Origin: Theropithecus gelada
Lineage: Eukaryota; Chordata; Mammalia; Primates; Cercopithecidae
Reading direction: 5' to 3'
Length of the DNA stretch: 64,000 nt
NCBI RefSeq assembly: GCF_003255815.1
Contig: NC_037686.1
Span: 54,967,888-55,031,887 of the forward strand
The first letter of the stretch is position 1. Each line of letters begins with the position of its first letter. The translations under genes and the position numbers were made by a program. Of this stretch, positions 57,401 to 62,044 are shown piece after piece. The notes beneath the pieces were generated by a model. It was not told where the DNA came from. It saw only the letters and a program-made list of their open reading frames with translations, and searched no databases.

Positions 57401-59743
57401 ATGATGGAGGCCTGTTCTATATTGAAACATTGGTAATGGGAAGGGAAAGAAGTATATGGATCTGCAAGATTATTAGAATCTGCAAGATTATTAGAAGTTG
57501 AAAGACTGAATGGATTTGGGGTAAAAATAAAGGGAAGGAAGCCAGGGACGATGGCATTTGCCTCTAATCCCAGCTACTTAGGAGGCTGAGATGGAAGAAT
57601 CGCTTGAGCCCAGGAGTTCTAGACAGCATGGGCAATACAGCAAGACCCTGTCTCAAAAAAAAGGATCAAGCCTGATTTGAGGTTTCTGACTTGGGCAAGT
57701 GGAAGGATTATGGTCCCCCTCTGAGGGAATATGAGAGGAGCATAAAACAGCAAAAGGCTCAAGCTTTGGTACAGTACTCTATAATCATAGAAATTACTGA
57801 GCGCCACTTTGTGGTGTATACTAAATAAGCTTTATTATCTAATTGTTGATGTTAGCCTTTTCTTTGCAGATTTAACACATAAAGTACAACTCATAGTCAT
57901 AATTTCATGAATAATACTACATAGAGACTGGTAGTGTTTTAGAAATATAATGTTTTAACCTCCTTTATTAAACATAAATAGGCTAATATTTTCAACTGCA
58001 AACAGAAACTTTCTTTAAAATGTATCATGAATATTGAATGAGCTGCGCCTCCATTTATCTTTAGACTTATTGTATGTGGTTTTCTAATACTCAGATTTAT
58101 CATTAGCTATATATATCTGCAAAATTTTAATTCCTCTCAGCAATATACCAGGTCAACCTTTGTATCCACTTTACCTTTCTGTTTATCTTTTTGGGACCAT
58201 AGAGAATTGGGGTTGGAGAAAGTCCTTATTTCAGATTTTCAAATCAGTTCTATAGTCATTGATCTACTATACCACTTTAGGTTTGATCCACTAACTGTAA
58301 CTGCCATTTTTTCACATAACATCAAATTACTGCAAGAACACCAGTTACTATTGATTTTTTTTCTTCTAAGTGACCTATATAAGTAAGTTTCTCCAGTGAA
58401 GTGTTCTTCAAGTCACTGATGGCTCAGAAATCTGATTAGCATTTGTGGGGTAGGATTAATGCTGGAATGGAAGTTATAATATGTAACTTAAATTTCTCCT
58501 TAAATGTCAATGGTAATTATTTGATATTGTCTCTTTTTCATACAACATTTTCTTCTAGGAAATTGTCTCCTGCATTCCATCAAGCACTACTCTCTTTTTG
58601 TCGAATGTCAGCAGATAGTCGTTTAGGATACGAGGTAAATTATACCACCTATTTCCACAACTTTTTAAAAACATTCTACTGTTTTTCTTCTTTTTAGTTT
58701 CTCTTCTACAGAAGCATCTGTGATAAGGCTATATTTCAAATGCAAATCCATTATTTAAAAGCATGCTGTAAGATATAGTTCCTAACATTTTTAACTTTTA
58801 AGTAAAGTAGTTGATTATTTCTGTTTTTTGTATTAACATTGAAGGGACCTTTTATAAACTCTGTTTTTAGTAGTATGTCTAATGACAGCATCTCTTAGAT
58901 ATAATTCAGAAAACCAACTTAAGTGTACACTGTTTATATATTAATTGTCTATTTAAATTACTCCATTATTTTCATTTCATTAGGAGTGGTTATGTCCAAT
59001 AGTTGAGTTTATTGGCTTGCATATTAGTTTTTCTCAACTATTTTGTATTTATTTTTGCAGATGGGTCTTGAGGGGGTATTTTATTATTATTGTTTTTTCT
59101 TACATCTGTACTCACTCCTCCTTTTCTAGCTGTTTTGTGTTTCATTTCACTTGACTTCCCATGGGCTTGTGTTCCACAATGCTATTGAGAATATCACAGA
59201 GCTAGTTAGAGGATGGTTTGGATGCACTCTGGCAATCCTCATTGTAAGACTGGATCACCTTCCGTAGCCTACGCCTTGTATTTCCAAGTTCTTTGTACAG
59301 ATTATCACTATCGCTACTGGTTGTAGCTTTGTGAGCATCTCTTCATGGACAAAAAGAAACATTGAGGCTGCCCTACTCCTGTGCTATCCCCCCTACTTCT
59401 TCCCAGAAATGAAGCCCATTAGGTCTTCTTGGCTTCACCCTTGATTTTAATGGTATTTTAAATCTGTTTCTAGCCCAAAGAAATATTGATGTTGATTGGA
59501 GCACTGTTGCTGTTGTTGTTGTTATTATAAGTTAAAATATTGGAATGTGTGTTTAGAGCAGAGGTGTCAGGACCTAACAAATGAACTTTGCTATATTATT
59601 GTGCACAGAAGTTCTCCACTATCATTGTTTATTATTTGGTTTTCTAGGTGTCTCGTATTGCAGATAGTGAAAAAAGCGTTATGTTAATGCTGGGACGCTG
59701 CCTGCCACACATTGTTCCCAATGTGCTATTGGCAAAGAGGGAG
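14037..59743 (+). CDS. RELCH: RELCH (KIAA1468), exons 1-10, 3' part beyond the window
   Basis: Spliced coding sequence of RELCH, recognised from its protein. The known family protein binds Rab11 on recycling endosomes and, with OSBP, helps move cholesterol to the trans-Golgi network. Ten exons join in frame to 540 codons. Order seen: acidic serine/aspartate patch (residues about 20-28), LisH-like helix pair (about 92-122), coiled coil (about 206-230), second LisH-like segment (about 255-285), second coiled coil (about 357-390), a Ser/Asp/Pro-rich linker (about 395-480), then the start of the helical HEAT region (from about 484). The human protein is about 1216 residues, so roughly 55% is missing beyond base 64000. 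No frameshift or premature stop is seen, so the copy looks functional. Start chosen: first ATG of the CpG-island transcript, A at -3 and G at +4. Confidence 0.95.
15780..15815 (+). repeat. (TTTA)n microsatellite
   Basis: Tandem TTTA/TTTTTA units in RELCH intron 1. Confidence 0.85.
16459..16497 (+). repeat. (TG)n microsatellite with TCTG interruptions
   Basis: ATATATGTGTGTGTGTCTG followed by TCTCTGTGTGTGTGTGTG. Short and interrupted. Confidence 0.85.
16817..17119 (+). repeat. AluS-like inside old LINE-1
   Basis: Full-length Alu with an AAATAAAT-type tail. It is flanked by AAAATACAGAACAT and AAAATGTAGAGCAT, a decayed target duplication. Confidence 0.92.
17205..17440 (-). mobile_element. MER20-type hAT DNA transposon
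   Basis: Both ends carry the hAT-type inverted terminal pattern (CAGAATTTCTCGACC on the left, GTTGAGAACTACTTCTG on the right). Inside are ATGTCTCCAGCATTGCCCAG and GAATGTTTAACAGCATCCCTG in reverse MER20 order. Nonautonomous, with no open frame. Confidence 0.75.
17951..20375 (-). mobile_element. Primate LINE-1 (L1PA/L1PB type), antisense, 5'-truncated
   Basis: Starts at the left with poly-T and the primate L1 3' end (GGGTACATGTGCAGGGTGTA; GGTTTGCTGCACAGATTAAC). It then carries ORF2 remnants on the minus strand: 18742-18527, 19125-18892 (KPKIMKTLEENLGNTIQDIG), 19917-19492 with the reverse-transcriptase box LFADDIILYL, and 20249-19914 (STDAEKAFDKIQ; ANIILNGQKL). Stops and frameshifts split the frame, so it is dead. 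A small repeat of CAAAGATCAGATG occurs at 19208-19255. Confidence 0.9.
20376..21010 (-). repeat. Old LINE-1, antisense, continuation
   Basis: TTGAGTTGTTAGAGTTCTC near 20422, AAATATTTTCTTCCAGTCTG near 20469 and AGAAATATTTGCCTACCCCAG near 20918 follow on from the break at 17945 in the antisense L1M order. An Alu (20523-20827) interrupts it. Confidence 0.65.
20523..20827 (+). repeat. AluS/J-like
   Basis: Full-length + strand Alu with A tail, inserted in the old LINE-1. Confidence 0.9.
21011..22250. other. Intron 1 stretch without recognised feature
   Basis: AT-rich, with no gene and no clear repeat except a short (AC)n/(GT)n run at 21836-21864. Confidence 0.5.
22254..22549 (-). repeat. AluS-like, antisense
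   Basis: Full-length reverse Alu. AAAATCATCTTCC on the left and AAAATCTTCC on the right suggest a target duplication. Confidence 0.92.
22769..23092 (-). repeat. AluS/J-like, antisense
   Basis: Reverse Alu with a long interrupted poly-T (22769-22808). Diverged. Confidence 0.92.
23093..24450. other. Intron 1 stretch without recognised feature
   Basis: No gene and no repeat identified by eye. Confidence 0.5.
24452..24471. repeat. (TA)10 microsatellite at the Alu tail
   Basis: Pure TA dinucleotides abutting the poly-T of the antisense Alu at 24472. Confidence 0.9.
24472..24781 (-). repeat. AluY of Old World monkey type, antisense
   Basis: Near-consensus reverse AluY with CACCTCGCCCGGCTA, the reverse of the monkey variant. 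CAACTATA lies on both sides (24449 and 24783), probably the target duplication. Confidence 0.94.
24835..24905 (+). repeat. Possible MIR core fragment
   Basis: TTCTGTCTCTGCCACTTACT followed by AGCTCTTTCACCTGGGGTAAA matches the MIR core in order. Confidence 0.5.
24910..25490. other. Intron 1 stretch without recognised feature
   Basis: No gene or clear repeat seen. Confidence 0.45.
25500..26415 (+). repeat. LINE-2 fragment
   Basis: The order resembles L2: TCTCTTCCTCCATTC, AACCATGTTGTCCATATGC, TTCTCGTGGAATACTTGTCC, AAAGCTTCTCCAGCCC, then ATTGTGCCTGGGATACAAGC and a terminal AGTAAATATTGAAG. Strongly diverged. Confidence 0.55.
26640..26865 (+). repeat. MIR SINE
   Basis: Good order match to MIR: TTTGCTGTTGGAGAGCTTGAG, ATTCTGCCACTCCCTCATTG, TACTGTAAAATGCAGATGGTA, GGGGTTGTTATGAAAAG and CTGGCACAGAATAAGTGGTC. 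Near full length. Confidence 0.8.
26870..27830. other. Intron 1 stretch, mostly unassigned
   Basis: A short L2/MIR-like piece may lie at 27180-27310. Otherwise nothing recognised. Confidence 0.4.
27836..28138 (-). repeat. AluY/S-like, antisense
   Basis: Full-length reverse Alu. TGAATAAC flanks both sides (27827-27834 and 28141-28148). Confidence 0.93.
28140..29640. other. Intron 1 stretch without recognised gene
   Basis: AT-rich. A short L2-like end (ACACAGTAGTTGTTCAATAAATA) is at 28660-28685. Nothing else identified. Confidence 0.45.
29650..30560 (+). repeat. Old LINE-1 ORF2 region, sense, split by Alu
   Basis: GCCAACACCATACCTAACATTC, AAAGGCATGAATAGATAATTC and TCAAAGAGATACATAATTAAAC are in the order of the ORF2 3' half. 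An Alu sits at 30037-30336. No open frame remains. Confidence 0.6.
30037..30336 (+). repeat. AluS-like
   Basis: Full-length + strand Alu inside the old LINE-1. Confidence 0.93.
30575..30853 (+). repeat. AluJ-like, 5'-truncated
   Basis: Begins at GTGATCCCAGCACTTCGGG and ends in an A tail interrupted by C. Diverged. Confidence 0.9.
31211..31489 (-). repeat. AluJ-like, antisense
   Basis: Reverse Alu following a TTTATTTATTT stretch. Highly diverged. Confidence 0.9.
31790..32470 (-). repeat. Old LINE-1 3' region, antisense
   Basis: TTATTATGAAAAGTTCAAAG, ACCTAATCCCAGTTAACC, TTAAGTGTACCATTTGATAAG and AAAGCATTTGAGATTCACTC fit an antisense L1M 3' end. Confidence 0.6.
32610..32900 (+). repeat. AluJ-like, left arm of an inverted pair
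   Basis: Full-length + strand Alu with an ACAAACAAAC tail. AAAACTTAAATT and AAAACTTAAGTT flank it. Confidence 0.92.
32929..33124 (-). repeat. Truncated Alu, antisense, right arm of an inverted pair
   Basis: A TTTG/TGTT poly-T-like start, then GAGACAGAGACTCATTCTGT; breaks off after GTTGGCCAGACTGG. Confidence 0.92.
33130..33770. other. Intron 1 stretch without recognised feature
   Basis: No gene or repeat assigned. Confidence 0.45.
33776..33860 (-). repeat. Alu fragment, antisense
   Basis: TGTAGAGACAGGGTCTTGC through CCTCCCACCTCAGCCT; about 85 bases. Confidence 0.85.
33865..35270 (-). repeat. Two overlapping-type old LINE-1 3' regions, antisense
   Basis: Antisense L1M 3' sequence is read twice. 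One copy is at 33865-34520 (AAGTGTACAATTCATTGG near 33867). A second begins at about 34550 (AAGTGTACAATTTGGTGG near 34572) and continues to TGGAGAACCCTTTGTCC near 35061 and beyond. This implies nesting or tandem insertion. Confidence 0.6.
35280..36050 (-). repeat. Ancient MaLR/LTR-like element split by a LINE-1 tail
   Basis: ATTAGTTTCCTATGGCTAC near 35280, GGTCTAAAATCAAGGTATTGG near 35755, and GATTAGGATGTGGACATCTGG near 36011 fit the layout of an old dispersed LTR-like repeat. It carries no gene. The family is uncertain. A LINE-1 3' piece sits at about 35370-35725. Confidence 0.4.
35370..35725 (-). mobile_element. Primate LINE-1 3' end, antisense, severely truncated
   Basis: GAGGGTACATGCGCAGG, CAGATTAATTTGTCACTCAGG, AGAACATGTGGTATTTGG and TTTTATGGCAGCATAGTAT are the reverse of an L1PA/L1PB-type tail. 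Confidence 0.8.
36051..37790 (-). repeat. Old LINE-1 (L1M) antisense, ORF2 remnants and upstream part
   Basis: The minus-strand frame 36436-36005 (143 codons) aligns by eye with the ORF2 C-terminal region (SPYIYGQVVF; KLDHYFTLQAKMD). Frame 37024-36743 has the reverse-transcriptase box LFTDDMMLYL. From about 37060 the sequence resembles the 5' portion of old LINE-1/HAL1 elements in reverse. An A-rich (GAAA)n patch is at 36521-36552. Confidence 0.7.
37927..38220 (+). repeat. Young AluY of Old World monkey type upstream of exon 2
   Basis: Near-consensus, with GGCTCAAGCCTG and GCCGGGTGAGGTGG. AAAAGAACTCCTAG is an exact target duplication (37914-37927 and 38221-38234). It ends 133 bases before the exon 2 acceptor. 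Confidence 0.96.
38354..38443 (+). CDS. RELCH: RELCH coding exon 2
   Basis: The acceptor is tttattatag and the donor gtgagt. The 90 bases complete codon 176 (Asn) and encode a Ser/Asp-rich segment beginning RAGSISTLDSLDFARYSDD, ending one base into codon 206. It enters and leaves in phase 1, so skipping it would keep frame. The exon lies after a 23.8 kb intron and about 130 bases downstream of a young Alu. The match to the known RELCH protein is direct. Confidence 0.93.
38836..38980 (+). repeat. Alu left-monomer (FLAM-like)
   Basis: A single left arm with A tail, diverged. Confidence 0.8.
39735..39905 (-). repeat. MIR SINE, antisense
   Basis: CTAAACACTGTTCTAAATTTA, GATATTGAGGCTCTGAGAG and AGAGCTAGGATTCAAATC in reverse MIR order. 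Confidence 0.65.
40606..40928 (+). repeat. AluS-like with an AT-rich tail
   Basis: Full-length Alu. The tail continues past the A run into GGTAGATATG and a (TA)n stretch before ATGATCATTA, which also precedes the element (40596-40605). The microsatellite thus lies within the tail. Confidence 0.92.
41600..42180. repeat. Probable unassigned interspersed repeat
   Basis: This GC-richer 580-base block differs from the AT-rich intron around it. It has the style of an old retroelement (TGGAGTCTTGTGCC, CTGCCTCCCAGAACTACTC, CTGAAAGAGCTCTGCGATGCC). Frames on both strands are short and unrecognised. I cannot name the family. Confidence 0.35.
42725..42860 (-). repeat. MIR/L2-like fragment
   Basis: TTATTAAGTACCTACTGCATG followed by CAGGTACTATGCTAGGTGC is a common end of mammalian-wide repeats. 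Confidence 0.5.
43365..43455. repeat. L2/MIR3-like fragment
   Basis: GAGCATCTGCTATGTCTTAGG and GGTACTATGTGTTAGG recall the same repeat class. Weak. Confidence 0.35.
44640..44960 (+). repeat. Ancient mammalian repeat, unassigned
   Basis: GAGACTGCAGGAGAACCAGG followed by GAGACATTCAAGTGGGCATG matches my memory of a widely dispersed mammalian repeat. The locus at 57000-57760 seems to be an earlier part of the same family. Confidence 0.35.
48319..48390 (+). CDS. RELCH: RELCH coding exon 3
   Basis: The acceptor is cctgtccag. The 72 bases encode a charged coiled-coil helix (LEFELRKAKETIQ, then ALRANLTKAA), residues 207-229, with half codons at both ends (phase 1 to 1). The donor reads GCAG/gtggtg: the GT is present but positions +3 to +6 are far from gtaagt, making it the weakest donor of the ten by eye. 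If unspliced, the frame stays open through intron 3 and into the following sequence until 48470. Confidence 0.92.
48391..48500 (+). other. RELCH: RELCH intron 3 (110 bases)
   Basis: Very short, starts gtggtg and ends in a T-rich tract then CCACCAG. It has an open frame in phase with exon 3 for most of its length. Confidence 0.9.
48501..48556 (+). CDS. RELCH: RELCH coding exon 4
   Basis: The acceptor is tttttccaccag and the donor gtgagt. The 56 bases complete codon 230 (Glu) and encode HEVPLQERKNYKSSPEIQ, ending in phase 0. It is separated from exon 3 by a 110-base intron and from exon 5 by a 108-base intron, so exons 3-5 form a compact cluster. It is the only exon in the cluster whose loss would shift the frame. 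Confidence 0.93.
48557..48664 (+). other. RELCH: RELCH intron 4 (108 bases)
   Basis: gtgagt to TTGCTTCCAG. Confidence 0.9.
48665..48778 (+). CDS. RELCH: RELCH coding exon 5 (LisH-like)
   Basis: The acceptor is ttgcttccag and the donor gtaaag. The 114 bases encode residues 249-286 in phase 0 to 0. The segment ALNFLVNEFLLKNNYKLTSI has the LisH pattern: two amphipathic helices with the L-x-x-Y/L-L-x-x-x-x-Y/F-x-x-x-A/S type spacing. This exon is where the family's LisH domain is usually placed. A 5.9 kb intron full of LINE-1 follows. Confidence 0.93.
49850..53050 (+). mobile_element. Old LINE-1 (L1M type), sense, split in two
   Basis: Sense ORF2 sequence: TATCAAAATTTGTGGGATATA near 50268, the thumb/palm part around 50715-50942 (ISKPEKDPANK), CAGAAAAGGCGTTTGACTC at 51150, and the catalytic region after the break (ACCAATGACATAATCGTG near 51807). 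Stops and frameshifts throughout, so it is dead. Interrupted at 51277-51644. Confidence 0.8.
51277..51644 (-). mobile_element. Primate LINE-1 3' end, antisense, inserted in an older LINE-1
   Basis: Reverse L1 tail: poly-T/C, then GGGTAGATGTGCACAACGTG, TTGGTTTGCTGCACCCATC, AAAACATGCGGTGCTTG, ending TTTTTGACTGCATAGTATCC. CACTAACATCATTCTT (16 bases) is duplicated exactly at 51261-51276 and 51645-51660, so this is a textbook target-primed insertion. Confidence 0.93.
53150..53290 (-). repeat. MIR-like fragment
   Basis: GGGCCAAGCACTGTGTTAAGG and TTTTACCCATTTTACAGATGA in reverse MIR order. Confidence 0.6.
54246..54560 (+). repeat. AluJ/S-like before exon 6
   Basis: Full-length, diverged + strand Alu with an AAAACAAAAAC tail; it ends 88 bases before exon 6. 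Confidence 0.92.
54648..54851 (+). CDS. RELCH: RELCH coding exon 6
   Basis: The acceptor is tttttatctcttag and the donor gtgaga. The 204 bases encode 68 residues (287-354), beginning DFELWDDVGLNIPKPPDLLQ, in phase 0 to 0. The segment is acidic and proline-containing, and ends near the proline-rich LPPTLETPQPAE. No domain is recognised beyond similarity to RELCH itself. Confidence 0.94.
54852..54956 (+). other. RELCH: RELCH intron 6 (105 bases)
   Basis: gtgaga to TTTTGATTTTAG. Confidence 0.9.
54957..55048 (+). CDS. RELCH: RELCH coding exon 7 (coiled coil)
   Basis: The acceptor is ttttgattttag, 105 bases after exon 6; the donor is gtgagt. The 92 bases encode NSMLVQKLEDKISLLNSEKW and continue in a heptad-like Leu/Ile pattern (residues 355-384), the second coiled coil. 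It ends two bases into codon 385. Confidence 0.94.
55049..55660 (+). other. RELCH: RELCH intron 7 (612 bases)
   Basis: gtgagt to TTTCTACAG. A weak MIR-like stretch at 55335-55415; nothing else. Confidence 0.88.
55661..55954 (+). CDS. RELCH: RELCH coding exon 8 (disordered linker)
   Basis: The acceptor is tctctttctacag. The donor is AATAG/gttagt, with T instead of A/G at +3. The 294 bases start with the end of the coiled coil (EMDFLKNEHF). A Ser/Asp/Glu/Pro-rich low-complexity linker follows (about 395-480), with several SP and SxxE/D motifs that look like kinase sites by inference only. Phase 2 to 2, so skipping keeps frame. Read-through would add a short tail and stop at 55998-56000. Confidence 0.93.
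56847..56883 (+). repeat. (GT)n/(GTCT)n microsatellite
   Basis: GTGTGTGTGTGTGCATGTGT followed by five GTCT/CTGT units. Confidence 0.88.
57000..57760 (+). repeat. Ancient mammalian repeat with embedded Alu monomer
   Basis: TCTTCAGAGCAGGAAGGTTTC, AGTAAGAAATGATGGAGGCC and CTGACTTGGGCAAGTGGAAGG resemble, in order, a widely dispersed mammalian repeat. An Alu left monomer (57541-57663) interrupts the last part. Confidence 0.4.
57541..57663 (+). repeat. Alu left-monomer (FLAM-like)
   Basis: GCCAGGGACGATGGCATTTGC to GCAAGACCCTGTCTC plus A tail: one arm only. Confidence 0.82.
58559..58634 (+). CDS. RELCH: RELCH coding exon 9
   Basis: The acceptor is attttcttctag and the donor gtaaat. The 76 bases complete codon 483 (Arg) and encode KLSPAFHQALLSFCRMSADS plus RLGYE, ending in phase 0. 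This is a helical segment that begins the C-terminal HEAT-repeat half. Confidence 0.93.
58635..59647 (+). other. RELCH: RELCH intron 9 (1.0 kb)
   Basis: gtaaat to TGGTTTTCTAG. Single-copy-looking; a (TTG)n run at 59502-59522. Confidence 0.88.
59648..59743 (+). CDS. RELCH: RELCH coding exon 10, last exon in the window
   Basis: The acceptor is tggttttctag and the donor gtaaga. The 96 bases encode residues 509-540, starting VSRIADSEKSVMLMLGRCLP and ending NVLLAKRE. The two antiparallel amphipathic helices fit a HEAT repeat. The next known family residues (a Glu/Leu/Ile-rich helix) were not found between 59744 and 64000, so exon 11 lies outside the window. Confidence 0.93.
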
Positions 59744-61592
59744 GTAAGACACATAAAAGTATTTTCGTCCCAGTAATCCCATCATGTTGTCCATTTTTTG
59801 TCATTTTGAAGTTGAGTGTTATATTTTTATTTTCTTAAAGTCTATTACTTGCAATCATATTCTTACTTTTGTGCATGCATCTCTGCTCCTAGAGAATGGT
59901 TTTACACCTCTGTCAGGTGAGTTCAGTAAAACTGCATGGTATTCATGTTTTCCAATTTTGCTTAAAGCATTGTTAGCTTCTGCAGCACTAACTATTACTG
60001 TAGGTCCATTTATGTGCCATGAACACTGTCTGGTTTTTACATTACCAGTTAACTAATTAGCTGTGCTCTTGGTATGATATGCTTTATTTGTCTACAGAAA
60101 TGGACACTCTTTGTATTGAAAATTAACAGGGATGAATAATATAACACTAGTCATAAATGTACTTACAGTTGCTGATTATAAATGTGTTATTATGCTCATT
60201 TGGCAATAAATCACATTTATCTTACGATAGGATAGTTGTCATATTGACTACAACAACTTTTTAAAGTTCCTTTTTTATTTTTCTTACAGTTAACCAGTTA
60301 TTGACAGATGCTTTAAGTATCCAAAATACATTTGCAAATATATTTGAGTCCACATAGCCTATGTTATGATCCATAAACACTATAGGAAGTTATCTTTATG
60401 GTTGTATTTATAAATTATTATTAAATATAGTTATATTTAGTCAATAAAAGATTAATGGGAAGTTATCTATAATCTCATTTAAATGACAGTGGATGATTTA
60501 TTTGCAGATAATTTAAATTATTTTATTGAATTCTGTTTTTGAGATAAAATTTTTGATCAAAAAAATTTTATAAAGAATAGATGAAGAATATTTTAGAGTG
60601 TATCATGTAACTTTCTATTGTCATTTTCTGAATATTTACCACTGATTTTACTCATAGTTTCTGGGACCTACAGTACATATAGGTACATAATGCATTGGCA
60701 AAACCCATTTAAAGCTTATTTTCAATTATCCATTTAGCACAAGAAATTAGTACTGATCCTCAAGAAAACATGTAGAGCTTTAAAATTTTTTATCCCCATA
60801 GGTATTTTTAATAAAAACAATTAAAAAGATTATTTTCCTACTGATGGCTTTATTTTTACCTAATTATTTTAAAATAGTCATAAGATATTAATAAGTATGG
60901 AAAGTCTTATATGTCTTGAAGGATCAGTGTCCAATTTCAGATTGTTTTGCAGTTCTGCCTGGCAGAATGGTGTTTGAGCTTCTTTTCCTTTTTTAGCTTG
61001 TAACATAATCCATGTAATGTGTTAACGTTTGCATCCCTTTTACTGTATTTCCTTAATATCATCTTTAGTGTATTACAGAAATCTAATTATTATGAAATTC
61101 AGTTTTAGCTTTTTTATTTTAATTTGTCGTATTATCATAAAAGACTACCACTAAAATCTGATTGTACTGCATGAAATATTTATAAATTTGCATCATCAGT
61201 AATCAGATACGTTATACATACAGATTATATACATATATGCACACATAGAACTAATTTGTGGTATGATGTTTACTTTTCTGGCTGATTTTAAATTTTTTAT
61301 AATTAAAAATATATAATTTCATGAAAAACTGATCATCTATCTTTGTTCATTTAATTATTTGTATGTTTTATCAGAAAAGTTGCCATTTATAATAAAATGA
61401 AATTGTATTTCCTCAAAATTAAATTGATAAATAATGAAATATGTCTTAGAGTATTTAAAATCAATCCCTAGGCATAAAAGAACAAAACATTTTTTCGTTA
61501 CATCTCTTGATATTGAATTACTTTTTAATATTTCACCCCATTTCTTTTTATAAATCTAAATATCTCTCTCTATGGGGAGACAGAGTTGTTGT

Positions 61593-61716
61593 TTTTTCTT
61601 TTTTTTTTTTTTGTTTTTTGGGGTTTTTTTATTTGAGGCAGGCTCTCGCGCTGTCACTCAGGCTGGAGTACAGTGGCACAGTCATGGTTCACTATAGCCT
61701 CAAACTCCGGGTCTTA
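61593..61716 (-). repeat. Alu fragment, antisense
   Basis: Poly-T with G interruptions, then GAGGCAGGCTCTCGCGCTG to GCCTCAAACTCCGGG. Breaks off inside an arm. Confidence 0.88.
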
Positions 61717-62044
61717 AACATTAAATCTACATTTTTATAAAACTCCTGTGATTGAAGGATTAATATTTTGACTTCTTATTTCTCATATTTGGTATACTCC
61801 TGTCAGCAAAAGCCTTTTTGTTGGTATTTAAATAAAATTTAAATGTTCTTTAGTAAACTGAACATAGTAATATCTTGGCTGATTAAATAAAGCATTAGAA
61901 ACAGGGTTTAATGTTTTGATTAATATGTTTACATGGTTTAACTTTTTTTAATGTAAAAAAATGTACAATGAAAATTCCTTTTTTCCTGTCCTTGAGCTTC
62001 TGTCCCATATGCAGTCAATTTTGCTAGCTTCTAGCAAATGGTCA

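Larger units (their letters stand above)
55955..58558 (+). other. RELCH: RELCH intron 8 (2.6 kb)
   Basis: gttagt to TTTTCTTCTAG, phase 2. Holds a T homopolymer (56348-56374), a (GT)/(CTGT)n run (56847-56883), an ancient repeat with an Alu monomer inside, and unassigned sequence. Confidence 0.88.
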
